From JBLFWJ01 sp047611425 (GTDB lineage: Bacteria; Bacteroidota; Bacteroidia; UBA10329): a stretch of DNA of 9,215 nt. Both the position numbers and the translations under genes were made by a program. Shown here piece by piece: positions 1-6,000 of the stretch. The notes beneath the pieces were generated by a model. That model had not been told where the DNA came from. It did not search any database and saw nothing but the letters and a program-made list of their open reading frames with translations. The stretch spans positions 1 through 9,215 of the forward strand of contig JBLFWJ010000138.1 in assembly GCA_047611425.1 (NCBI GenBank), in the 5' to 3' direction. Within the stretch, counting starts at the first letter, position 1, and each line of letters starts with the position of its first letter.

Positions 1-104
1 ATGTATAGGCTTTTCTTTTCTCTGGCAATTTCCAGCATTTCTTCCTGTGGCATTAATGCCCCAAGGCTGGTGAGAATGTGCGATTGCGGGTTTTTAGCGC
101 TCAT
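1..104 (-). CDS. ald: Alanine dehydrogenase, N-terminal fragment (runs off left edge)
   Basis: Only the first 34 codons are present, reading MSAKNPQSHILTSLGALMPQ and continuing EEMLEIAREKKSLY. The stretch LMPQEEMLEIAREK matches the N-terminal lead that Bacteroidota alanine dehydrogenases carry before the usual GIPKE start of the NAD-binding enzyme. The full enzyme reversibly converts L-alanine, NAD+ and water to pyruvate, ammonium and NADH in the cytoplasm. Its ATG overlaps the TGA of tsaE by four bases (ATGA), so the two genes are probably cotranscribed and translationally coupled, and tsaE followed by ald is a familiar order in Bacteroidota. The catalytic residues lie outside the window, so the call rests on the N-terminal signature and the gene order. 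Confidence 0.8.
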   Translation of the reverse strand, partial: MSAKNPQSHILTSLGALMPQEEMLEIAREKKSLY

Positions 105-517
105 TTGCTGTGGGTAAGTGAGAAGAGACGACCGTTTTCCTGCATTTCAATCTCAACCAGAATGTACTCATCTGGCATAAGCTCTGATGCAAGTTCAGGC
201 CACTCGATTAAGCAAAGATACCCACTATCCAAGTATTCTTCGAAGCCAATATCGTAGAGTTCTTCAATATCTTTTATTCTGTATAGATCAAAGTGAAAAA
301 CCTTTTTTGTTCCGAATTCATATTCGTTTACCAACGAGAATGTTGGGCTGCTCACCTCAGAATTAACACCAAGTTCTTTGCAAACAGCTTTTACCAAAGT
401 TGTCTTGCCTAGCCCCATTTCTGCCTTTAGAAGAACAATGGAACATGCTTCGGAAATCTCTAATAGTTTCTTTGATACCGCACCAAGATCATCTTCGTTT
501 CTCGCTAGAATTTGCAT
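101..517 (-). CDS. tsaE: tRNA threonylcarbamoyladenosine biosynthesis ATPase TsaE
   Basis: TsaE is the P-loop ATPase that works with TsaB and TsaD in the cytoplasm to put the threonylcarbamoyl group on A37 of ANN-decoding tRNAs (t6A). At 138 residues it has the normal family length. The Walker A motif reads AEMGLGKT at residues 32-39; the first position is Ala where most homologues have Gly, while the essential Lys38 and Thr39 are kept. The family signatures SPTFSLVNEY (57-66), HFDLYR (75-80) and IEWPE (104-108) are present. Asp77 and Glu105 have the same 28-residue spacing as the functionally important Asp80 and Glu108 of the E. coli protein. No Shine-Dalgarno precedes the ATG, as usual in Bacteroidota. 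The stop overlaps the start of alanine dehydrogenase. I regard the identification as secure. Confidence 0.96.
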   Translation of the reverse strand: MQILARNEDDLGAVSKKLLEISEACSIVLLKAEMGLGKTTLVKAVCKELGVNSEVSSPTFSLVNEYEFGTKKVFHFDLYRIKDIEELYDIGFEEYLDSGYLCLIEWPELASELMPDEYILVEIEMQENGRLFSLTHSK

Positions 518-670
518 GTCGCAAAGATGAGCAGTTTGAGCGGATCTTATGACGGAATTGAATTGCTAAGTATGCCGAAATGAGACAACTCTAATATCAT
601 TGAACTCTGATTTAATTATGAGGGTTGACCTAGACGAAATTCCTAAACGAACAGATGTAACAAAAGTGTC

Positions 671-705
671 AGGTTACTGGTAGAATGACATCTACTTGCC
701 CACCT
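671..705 (+). repeat. Nested inverted repeat before the phosphatase start codon
   Basis: GTAGA at 680-684 pairs with TCTAC at 691-695 around a six-base loop. Outside it, AGGT at 671-674 can pair with ACCT at 702-705 across internal loops of five and six bases. The structure ends four bases before the ATG at 710, so if transcribed it would sit in the 5' leader and could affect initiation. The stems are short and may be chance; there is no T tract, so it is not a terminator. Confidence 0.2.
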
Positions 706-709
706 AAGC

Positions 710-2158
710 ATGTTTAATAAATCCAGTTACCGAATTTTCGCTGTTGTTTATGGAGGATTAATCATCCTATCAGCTTACCTCATTTTTCATAATTACACTT
801 CTCAAGTTGATCAAGCTGAGAGCAACGTTCTTAGGCGATTGCATGGAATAGCGAACAACATTAGCAAGCAAATTGATCAACGGGCCCTAGAAGATCTTTA
901 CGCCAGATATCCGCTAGAAGGCGATACGGCTGGGGTTTCTCAAGACTCGATTCTAAAGGCGGCCGTTCAAATATTAAGGCAAACCAAAGAGGCGAATGAT
1001 TTAAAGACGCCTATTTATACGTTAACACTTGACCCAGAAGCGAATCATTTTGTGATGGGAATTACAAGTGATGGTACTAGTTCGTATGGATGGCAATACA
1101 AAACACCTCCGGCAGAACTTCATGATGTTTATTGGGAAGGAGGTATGATACCTCAATTTACTGATGACCATGGTATTTGGCTTTCAGCTGTGTGTCCATT
1201 ACGGAGCATTAATGGCAAGGTCTATTCCGTTATCGAAGTGGATTATCCGTTTACCGAGTTTATGGCAGAAGCTCGAAAGGGGCTGATGAATAGCATTCTG
1301 ATTTCCTTGGTTGTGATGATAATAATTGGAGGTGCGATCTATCCTTTACTCAAGAATGTATTGGATTCAGAAGAAAAGGCCAAAGAGGAGTTGGAGCATA
1401 GTTTGGCAAAGATTTCTCACAGCATTAACTACGCTCAGAGAATTCAAGATGCAATTGTTGCGAATACGGATGATTTAAAAAAGGACTTTCCAAATTCATT
1501 TGTGTTGTACCGACCTAGAGATGTGGTTAGCGGTGATTTTCCGTGGTACGTTGTCAAAGATGGGTACGCATACTTTGCAGCAGTTGACTGTACAGGTCAT
1601 GGTGTGCCAGGTGCTTTTATGTCATTGGTAGGATATTTCCTTTTGAATAAGATCGTAAATGAAAAAGGCATTTCTGATACGGGACTAATCCTAGATGAAT
1701 TGCACAAGGAGATCATAATTGTACTGAATCAAGAAACTGATGCCGAGGTACAAGACGGAATGGACATGTCCATTTGTAGGGTTGATCCTAAGAATATGGA
1801 AATTCAATTCTCTGGTGCCGCCAACCCAATGTATCATCTGCAAGGAGAAGATTTAACGGAGTATAGGGCCGATATTTATAGCATTGGTGGTGTCGGTTAT
1901 AAGAAACGAAAAGACTACAAGACCAAAATGTTCAATTACAAGACGGGCGATGTGATTGCGATGTTCTCGGATGGAATCACGGATCAATTCTCTGAAGCTG
2001 GCAAGAAGTTCGGATACAAGCCAATCAAAAGGCATTTGCTTAAAAACCATGCAGGACCTTTGGATAAATTGGAAGAGGAATTTTCTCAAGAAATGAAAGA
2101 CTTCATGGGTAAAGAACCACAACTGGATGACATGCTTTTCCTTGGGATACGGTTGTAG
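710..2158 (+). CDS. Membrane-anchored SpoIIE/PP2C-type serine phosphatase with extracytoplasmic sensor region
   Basis: This 482-residue protein has one transmembrane segment at about 9-27, an extracytoplasmic region at about 28-194, a second transmembrane segment at about 195-214, a charged linker helix (about 217-250) and a C-terminal SpoIIE phosphatase domain (about 265-482). The linker contains ISHSINYAQRIQDAI, a stretch typical of Bacteroidota SpoIIE proteins. Metal-binding acids are intact: Asp276 in VSGD, Asp293 in AVDCTGHGVPGAFMS, Asp421 in FSDG, and Asp473-Asp474 in QLDD. The sensor region, with AVCPLRSINGKVYSVIEVDY at 160-179 just before the second membrane segment, resembles a Cache-type ligand sensor, which is my inference. 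Such phosphatases usually dephosphorylate STAS-type anti-sigma antagonists or related regulators; no partner gene lies next to it, so target and signal are unknown. The start is firm because the frame meets a TGA 24 bases upstream with no earlier start codon. Confidence 0.9.
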   Translation: MFNKSSYRIFAVVYGGLIILSAYLIFHNYTSQVDQAESNVLRRLHGIANNISKQIDQRALEDLYARYPLEGDTAGVSQDSILKAAVQILRQTKEANDLKTPIYTLTLDPEANHFVMGITSDGTSSYGWQYKTPPAELHDVYWEGGMIPQFTDDHGIWLSAVCPLRSINGKVYSVIEVDYPFTEFMAEARKGLMNSILISLVVMIIIGGAIYPLLKNVLDSEEKAKEELEHSLAKISHSINYAQRIQDAIVANTDDLKKDFPNSFVLYRPRDVVSGDFPWYVVKDGYAYFAAVDCTGHGVPGAFMSLVGYFLLNKIVNEKGISDTGLILDELHKEIIIVLNQETDAEVQDGMDMSICRVDPKNMEIQFSGAANPMYHLQGEDLTEYRADIYSIGGVGYKKRKDYKTKMFNYKTGDVIAMFSDGITDQFSEAGKKFGYKPIKRHLLKNHAGPLDKLEEEFSQEMKDFMGKEPQLDDMLFLGIRL

Positions 2159-2221
2159 AACATAAATGCTTCTTGGTCTAAATCAATTTGAAGCTTGATG
2201 TCGATGAGTTGAGGTCTGTCA

Positions 2222-2229
2222 TATATTTG
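2222..2229 (+). promoter_or_regulatory. Probable Bacteroidota -7 promoter element (TATATTTG)
   Basis: TATATTTG is an exact match to the TAnnTTTG -7 consensus used by the primary sigma factor of Bacteroidota. Transcription would begin about seven bases downstream, near 2236, giving a leader of roughly 15 bases to the ATG at 2251. The -33 element is weak: the nearest usable TTG is at 2195-2197, 24 bases upstream, slightly longer than usual. The site argues that the DUF962 gene has its own promoter and that in-frame starts at TTG 2188 or ATG 2230 are not used from this transcript. Confidence 0.5.
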
Positions 2230-2250
2230 ATGTATCCAACCTTTCCGACC

Positions 2251-2718
2251 ATGCGCAAAGTAGAATCTTTATTGAGTCAATATGGCGAAAGCCATCAGAA
2301 CAAAACCAACAAGTTAATCCATTGGATTTGTGTACCATTAATTTACCTCTCAGTGATTGGGTTATTGTGGTGTGTAAAGCTTGGTGACACCTTAGTGTTA
2401 AGCACTCAGCTCAATTTAGCCATGGTAATTACACCCTTAGTTATGTTCTACTATTTCAGACTAAACTTTAAGTTAGCTGCGGGTATGCTAGCGATGACAT
2501 TGATTTCTTTTTCCGTTTCGGAAGCCATAGAATTGGTAGCGGTTGGTCGACTGTGGATGGTGATGCTCGGTATCTTCGTCTTTTCTTGGATTCTTCAATT
2601 TATTGGACACGGTATAGAGGGAAAGAAGCCTTCATTTGCTGAAGACCTTCAGTTCTTTCTTATCGGACCAGCCTGGATTTTGGGTGCATTGTACAGAGCC
2701 TTAGGCATTAGGTATTAA
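2251..2718 (+). CDS. DUF962 / Mpo1-like integral membrane protein
   Basis: With the ATG at 2251 the protein is 155 residues and begins MRKVESLLSQYGESHQNKTN, exactly where family members usually begin. The reading frame is open back to a TTG at 2188, but the 21 extra residues fit no family feature and the -7 element at 2222-2229 lies inside them. Family signatures are YGESHQN (11-17), NKLIHW (20-25), FIGHGIEGKKPSF (117-129) and LIGPAWI (137-143). His15, His24 and His120 are in the conserved positions that bind iron in the yeast homologue Mpo1, an Fe(II) dioxygenase that shortens 2-hydroxy fatty acids by alpha-oxidation in the ER membrane. There are about four hydrophobic segments. Bacterial members are mostly uncharacterised, so a role in hydroxy fatty acid breakdown is an inference. 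The preceding phosphatase gene ends 92 bases upstream and seems functionally unrelated. Confidence 0.88.
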   Translation: MRKVESLLSQYGESHQNKTNKLIHWICVPLIYLSVIGLLWCVKLGDTLVLSTQLNLAMVITPLVMFYYFRLNFKLAAGMLAMTLISFSVSEAIELVAVGRLWMVMLGIFVFSWILQFIGHGIEGKKPSFAEDLQFFLIGPAWILGALYRALGIRY

Positions 2719-2756
2719 TATCGGACTCCTACTTTAAACAACCAAAAAAAAATAAG

Positions 2757-2945
2757 ATGTCAGACAATAAGAAACCAAAAAGCATAGGTGGATTAGTCTT
2801 CGTGGGCTTCATGTTTATCGGTGCCGGGTTGGGTATGCTTGTTGGTCATGTTGCTGCCGGAGGCGCCATTGGAATGGGCGTTGGCTTTGTAGCGATGGGT
2901 GTAGTTTCGCTGAGCGATCGAAATAAAGATCGCAACGAAGAGTAA
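2757..2945 (+). CDS. Small glycine-rich two-helix membrane protein, function unknown
   Basis: This 62-residue protein has a basic, polar N-terminus (MSDNKKPKS), two glycine-rich hydrophobic segments at about 11-30 and 33-52, and a charged tail (SDRNKDRNEE). Spaced glycines (GxGxG and GGAIGMGVG types) suggest tightly packed helices. With lysines at the N-terminus and mixed charges at the C-terminus, both ends probably face the cytoplasm in a hairpin topology. The ATG follows an A-rich stretch, common before Bacteroidota start codons. It lies 38 bases after the DUF962 gene on the same strand and may be cotranscribed with it. I do not recognise a characterised family. It is more likely a real gene than chance, given its composition, its clean fit between neighbours and the absence of a competing frame. 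Confidence 0.72.
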   Translation: MSDNKKPKSIGGLVFVGFMFIGAGLGMLVGHVAAGGAIGMGVGFVAMGVVSLSDRNKDRNEE

Positions 2946-2973
2946 GTCTCTACTCTAGTAGCTAAGCACAATA

Positions 2974-2996
2974 GTTGATTAGTCTACTTTATCAAC
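2974..2996. terminator. Weak inverted repeat at convergent gene ends
   Basis: GTTGAT at 2974-2979 pairs with ATCAAC at 2991-2996 around an 11-base loop containing most of the SulP stop codon. It lies between the end of the small membrane protein gene and the end of the SulP gene and could serve as a bidirectional transcription end. There is no T tract on either side and the stem is AT-rich, so confidence is low. Confidence 0.2.
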
Positions 2997-4511
2997 CACA
3001 ACCTTGTAAGTAGGGTCTTCCAGCATATTCACCTCGATAATTTTACTCGCATTATTTAGCAGTTTCTGACAGTCAGCGCTGAGATGTTTCAAGTGAACCT
3101 TCTTGTTCACTTTCGTGTAACGTTCGGTGATTTTGTTCAGTGCTTCAATGGCTGACATATCTACTACTCGGCTTTCCATAAAGTCGATGATTACTTCTTC
3201 TGGATCTTCATGAACATCAAACTTCTCGTTAAAGGCGGCAATCGACCCAAAGAATAACGGGCCATAAATCTCATAATGCTTCACTCCATTCTCGTCTGTG
3301 TGTTTTCTAGCACGAATTCTAACGGCATTGTCGTAAGCGAATACCAGCGCAGAAATAATCACACCGATGATTACTGCCAATGCTAAGTTGTGAAGGACAG
3401 CAGTTACTAGCGTTACCAAAACCATTACGATGATGTCAGACTTCGGCATTCTTCTAATGGTTCGGAAGCTGGCCCATTCAAATGTTCCTATGGCAACCAT
3501 TATCATCAAACCAGTTAGTGCAGCGATTGGTACGCGCTCAATCAAACTAGAGCCAAACATGATGAATACGAGCAGCATTAACGAAGCAACGATTCCAGAC
3601 AGTCGTGCTCTTGCTCCAGATGATATGTTAATCAGACTTTGCCCAATCATTGCACAACCACCCATACCACTGAAAAGCCCAGAAAGGATGTTGGCCGTTC
3701 CTTGGGCGATTGCTTCCTTATTTCCTCGCCCTCTAGTTTCAGTAATCTCGTCAATAATGTTGAGGGTTAATAAACTCTCGATCAATCCAACTCCAGCAAC
3801 TATAGCTGCGTATGGAAGAATCAATTGCAGCGTGGCGAAATCAAATGGAATTACTGGAATGTGAAAAGGAGGGAAGCCACCTTGAATCGAAGCAATATCT
3901 CCCACCGTTTTTGTGTCGATGTCGAGAGCGACCACTAATCCAAAAACTGAGACAATTGCTACGAGAGAAGCTGGAATAGCTTTGCTCAATTTTGGCAAGC
4001 CCCAAATAATAAGCATGGTAACCAACACTAATCCTAGGATGATGTAAAGTGGAGTTCCGGTTAACCAAGCTCCTTCGGTATCCTTGAATTGATCCAATTG
4101 AGACATGAAAATGATGATGGCTAAGCCGTTTACAAAACCAAAGATTACAGGGTGAGGAACCAATCGCATCAATTTTCCCATTCTCAAAAATCCAGCTGCT
4201 ATCTGAAGTATTCCAGCAAGAATTACCGTAGCAAAGATGTATTCTACGCCATGAGACTTAGCCAAGGTGACAAGCACAACGGCAATGGCACCAGTTGCAC
4301 CTGAGATCATTCCTGGTCGTCCTCCCAAAACGGAAGTGACCAATCCCATCATAAAAGCCGCGTATAATCCGGTAAGAGGAGATAGACCAGCAATCATTGC
4401 AAAGGCTACTGCCTCAGGAACCAAGGCCAAAGCAACCGTAAGTCCAGAAAGAACTTCGTCCTTGTAATTGACTTTCTGCTTGAGGTCAAACAGGCGAAAA
4501 ACTTTATCCAT
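2979..4511 (-). CDS. SulP-family inorganic anion transporter with C-terminal STAS domain
   Basis: This 510-residue protein is a complete SulP (SLC26-like) transporter of the inner membrane. The membrane domain spans about 15-395 with many hydrophobic helices. It contains the helix-3 substrate-site motif GATGAI (71-76), LVPHPVIFGFVNGLAI (117-132), GLIESLLTL (242-250), and GMGGCAMIGQSLINISSGAR (282-301), the hallmark stretch before the last helices. The cytoplasmic STAS domain follows at about 413-505, with IIDFMESRVVDMSAIEAL at 441-458 in place of the usual strand-turn-helix around a phosphorylatable Ser. Family members carry sulfate, bicarbonate or other anions, often by Na+ or H+ coupling. 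Nothing here decides the substrate: no cysteine-synthesis, sulfate-assimilation or carbonic anhydrase gene is adjacent. The gene is monocistronic within the window and transcribed away from the sugar permease. Confidence 0.93.
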   Translation of the reverse strand: MDKVFRLFDLKQKVNYKDEVLSGLTVALALVPEAVAFAMIAGLSPLTGLYAAFMMGLVTSVLGGRPGMISGATGAIAVVLVTLAKSHGVEYIFATVILAGILQIAAGFLRMGKLMRLVPHPVIFGFVNGLAIIIFMSQLDQFKDTEGAWLTGTPLYIILGLVLVTMLIIWGLPKLSKAIPASLVAIVSVFGLVVALDIDTKTVGDIASIQGGFPPFHIPVIPFDFATLQLILPYAAIVAGVGLIESLLTLNIIDEITETRGRGNKEAIAQGTANILSGLFSGMGGCAMIGQSLINISSGARARLSGIVASLMLLVFIMFGSSLIERVPIAALTGLMIMVAIGTFEWASFRTIRRMPKSDIIVMVLVTLVTAVLHNLALAVIIGVIISALVFAYDNAVRIRARKHTDENGVKHYEIYGPLFFGSIAAFNEKFDVHEDPEEVIIDFMESRVVDMSAIEALNKITERYTKVNKKVHLKHLSADCQKLLNNASKIIEVNMLEDPTYKVVVDKVD

Positions 4512-4533
4512 TAGTTGGCATTTTTGAAGCGCG

Positions 4534-4541
4534 CGAAAGTA
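4534..4541 (-). promoter_or_regulatory. Possible -7 promoter element for the SulP gene
   Basis: On the minus strand the bases read TACTTTCG, one mismatch from the TAnnTTTG -7 consensus of Bacteroidota. They lie 22 bases upstream of the SulP ATG, so transcription would start about 15-18 bases before it. A clear -33 TTTG is missing; only CTTTTC occurs, about 16 bases further upstream. The position is plausible, the match moderate. Confidence 0.4.
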
Positions 4542-4675
4542 GTCTTTTGATCACCCTGAAAAGCACGTTTTCGGAATAAGAACCTGTTGATCGGCAAATG
4601 ACCTAATGCGTCATTCCTTGTTCTTCATCTTGATTGTTTTCGCGATCATTGTAATCCTTTCTGAACCACCCTCCA

Positions 4676-5989
4676 ATGACCGACTCAACCAAAGCCAATT
4701 ACACCCGATCCTTTATCGTGGTCACGTCTCTGTTTTTCATGTGGGGATTCATCACGGTTCTTGTCGATTCATTAATTCCAAGGTTGAAGGAGATCTTTGA
4801 ACTAACCTACTTTCAAGCAGGCTTGGTGCAGTTCGCTTTCTTCATGGCGTATGGTCTTTTGTCGATTCCCGCTGGTTTTATTCTTGCTAGAATTGGTTAC
4901 AAAAAAGGGATGTTGCTCGGTCTAGCAACCATGGGTTTTGGATGCCTGCTTTTCTGGCCTGCCGCTAGTTTCAGAATCTTCGAGGTTTTCCTTTTAGGCT
5001 ACTTTGTTCTTGCAGGAGGAATGACAATTCTTCAAGTTGCAGCAAATCCTTATGTAGCAGTTTTGGGTGATGCTAGGACCGCTTCTAGTCGCCTGAATCT
5101 CGCACAAGCCTTCAATGCGGTAGGAACGACAATTGCTCCAGCGATTGGTGCAATGTTTATTCTGAGTGATAATATTTATACGGGTGATGAAATTGCCGCT
5201 TTGGACGAAGCACAAAAGTTGACCTATTATGCTGCGGAATCATCTGCCGTTCAAATGCCGTTTGTAGTGTTGGCTGGAGCATTATTGTTGCTCGCAGGTT
5301 TTGTTGCCATGGCCAAACTCCCACAGGTTCTGGATACAGGGCATGCTGGAAGTTATCGCGAGGCCCTCAAGAATTCCAAACTGGTAAAAGGTGCTATTGG
5401 AATCTTCCTTTACGTTGGAGCGGAGGTAGCAATCGGTAGTTATTTGGTAAGCTATTTCTTGGATATGAACCTGGCTGAAGCAATTAAGAACAGTGGTTTT
5501 TTATCCAACATTTCATCCTCTGTATTGAATACAACTGATCTCAGTTCTATTGATGCCAAAGGGATTGTAGGAGCTTTCGTTATGTTCTATTGGGGTGGAG
5601 CAATGGTTGGACGATTTGTTGGAGCGTACTTAACGAGCATCCTTGCTCCTGGTAAAGTACTTGGAGCGTTCGCAGCTGGTGCTGTACTCATGATTTTGAT
5701 CTCAATGACGACCACTGGTCTTACAGCAATGATTTCCATTTTGGCTGTAGGGCTGTTCAATTCAATCATGTTCCCAACCATCTTCACTATTGCTATTGAA
5801 GAACTGGGAGATCTGAAACCACAAGGATCTGGAATCCTTTGTACGGCTATTGCAGGTGGCGCTTTCATTCCGCCACTTTACGGATACTTCACAGATATGG
5901 CGGGCTTTAAAATGGCATTTATCGTGCTGTTGGTCTGCTACGGATACATACTTCTTTACGGTCTCGGTTCTAAGAAAACCGAAGCCTAA
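4676..5989 (+). CDS. FHS-family sugar permease (FucP/GluP-like major facilitator)
   Basis: This 437-residue protein belongs to the fucose-galactose-glucose:H+ symporter (FHS) branch of the major facilitator superfamily and moves a sugar across the inner membrane with protons or Na+. Signatures include FFMWGFITVLVDSLIPRLK (20-38), the motif RIGYKKG (72-78), LQVAANPYVAVLG (119-131), SSRLNLAQAFNAVGTT (137-152) and FNSIMFPTIF (361-370). Asp31 corresponds to the proton-coupling Asp46 of E. coli FucP, and Asn147 appears to match Asn162. Gln120 stands where FucP has Glu135, as in many non-fucose members, so L-fucose is not the obvious substrate. A GH92 mannosidase gene starts 11 bases after its stop, so D-mannose is the best guess; glucose, galactose or GlcNAc remain possible. 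The insert at about 163-190 and the segment at 264-293 are loop-like. The start is supported by the family-typical short polar N-terminus. Confidence 0.93.
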   Translation: MTDSTKANYTRSFIVVTSLFFMWGFITVLVDSLIPRLKEIFELTYFQAGLVQFAFFMAYGLLSIPAGFILARIGYKKGMLLGLATMGFGCLLFWPAASFRIFEVFLLGYFVLAGGMTILQVAANPYVAVLGDARTASSRLNLAQAFNAVGTTIAPAIGAMFILSDNIYTGDEIAALDEAQKLTYYAAESSAVQMPFVVLAGALLLLAGFVAMAKLPQVLDTGHAGSYREALKNSKLVKGAIGIFLYVGAEVAIGSYLVSYFLDMNLAEAIKNSGFLSNISSSVLNTTDLSSIDAKGIVGAFVMFYWGGAMVGRFVGAYLTSILAPGKVLGAFAAGAVLMILISMTTTGLTAMISILAVGLFNSIMFPTIFTIAIEELGDLKPQGSGILCTAIAGGAFIPPLYGYFTDMAGFKMAFIVLLVCYGYILLYGLGSKKTEA

Positions 5990-6000
5990 TCCTAATTTAT

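Noticed and set aside
522..529. CATCTTTG on the minus strand just before tsaE, one mismatch from the -7 consensus
   Set aside because: It would start transcription at or inside the tsaE ATG and has no -33 TTG at a workable distance.
618..683. 21-codon open frame (begins MRVDLDEIPK) in the gap upstream of the phosphatase
   Set aside because: Too short, no promoter or initiation signal and no recognisable family; it could equally be random sequence between divergent genes.
2188..2250. TTG-initiated 21-residue N-terminal extension of the DUF962 protein
   Set aside because: A perfect -7 promoter element lies inside it and the family normally begins at the downstream ATG.
3430..3864. 144-codon plus-strand frame opposite the SulP gene
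   Set aside because: Antisense shadow of a strongly conserved transporter gene, proline- and isoleucine-rich composition with no family resemblance.
4630..4665. TTG followed 19 bases later by TAATCCTTTC, a possible promoter for the permease operon
   Set aside because: The downstream element does not fit TAnnTTTG without an insertion, so I do not call it, although a promoter must lie somewhere in this 164-base gap or upstream.
4606..4800. 64-codon frame with a signal-peptide-like hydrophobic start (MRHSLFFILIVFAIIVILSE)
   Set aside because: It overlaps the permease gene in another frame for about 125 bases, and after residue 22 the sequence is just an out-of-frame reading of the permease. 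The hydrophobic start is explained by T-rich intergenic DNA.
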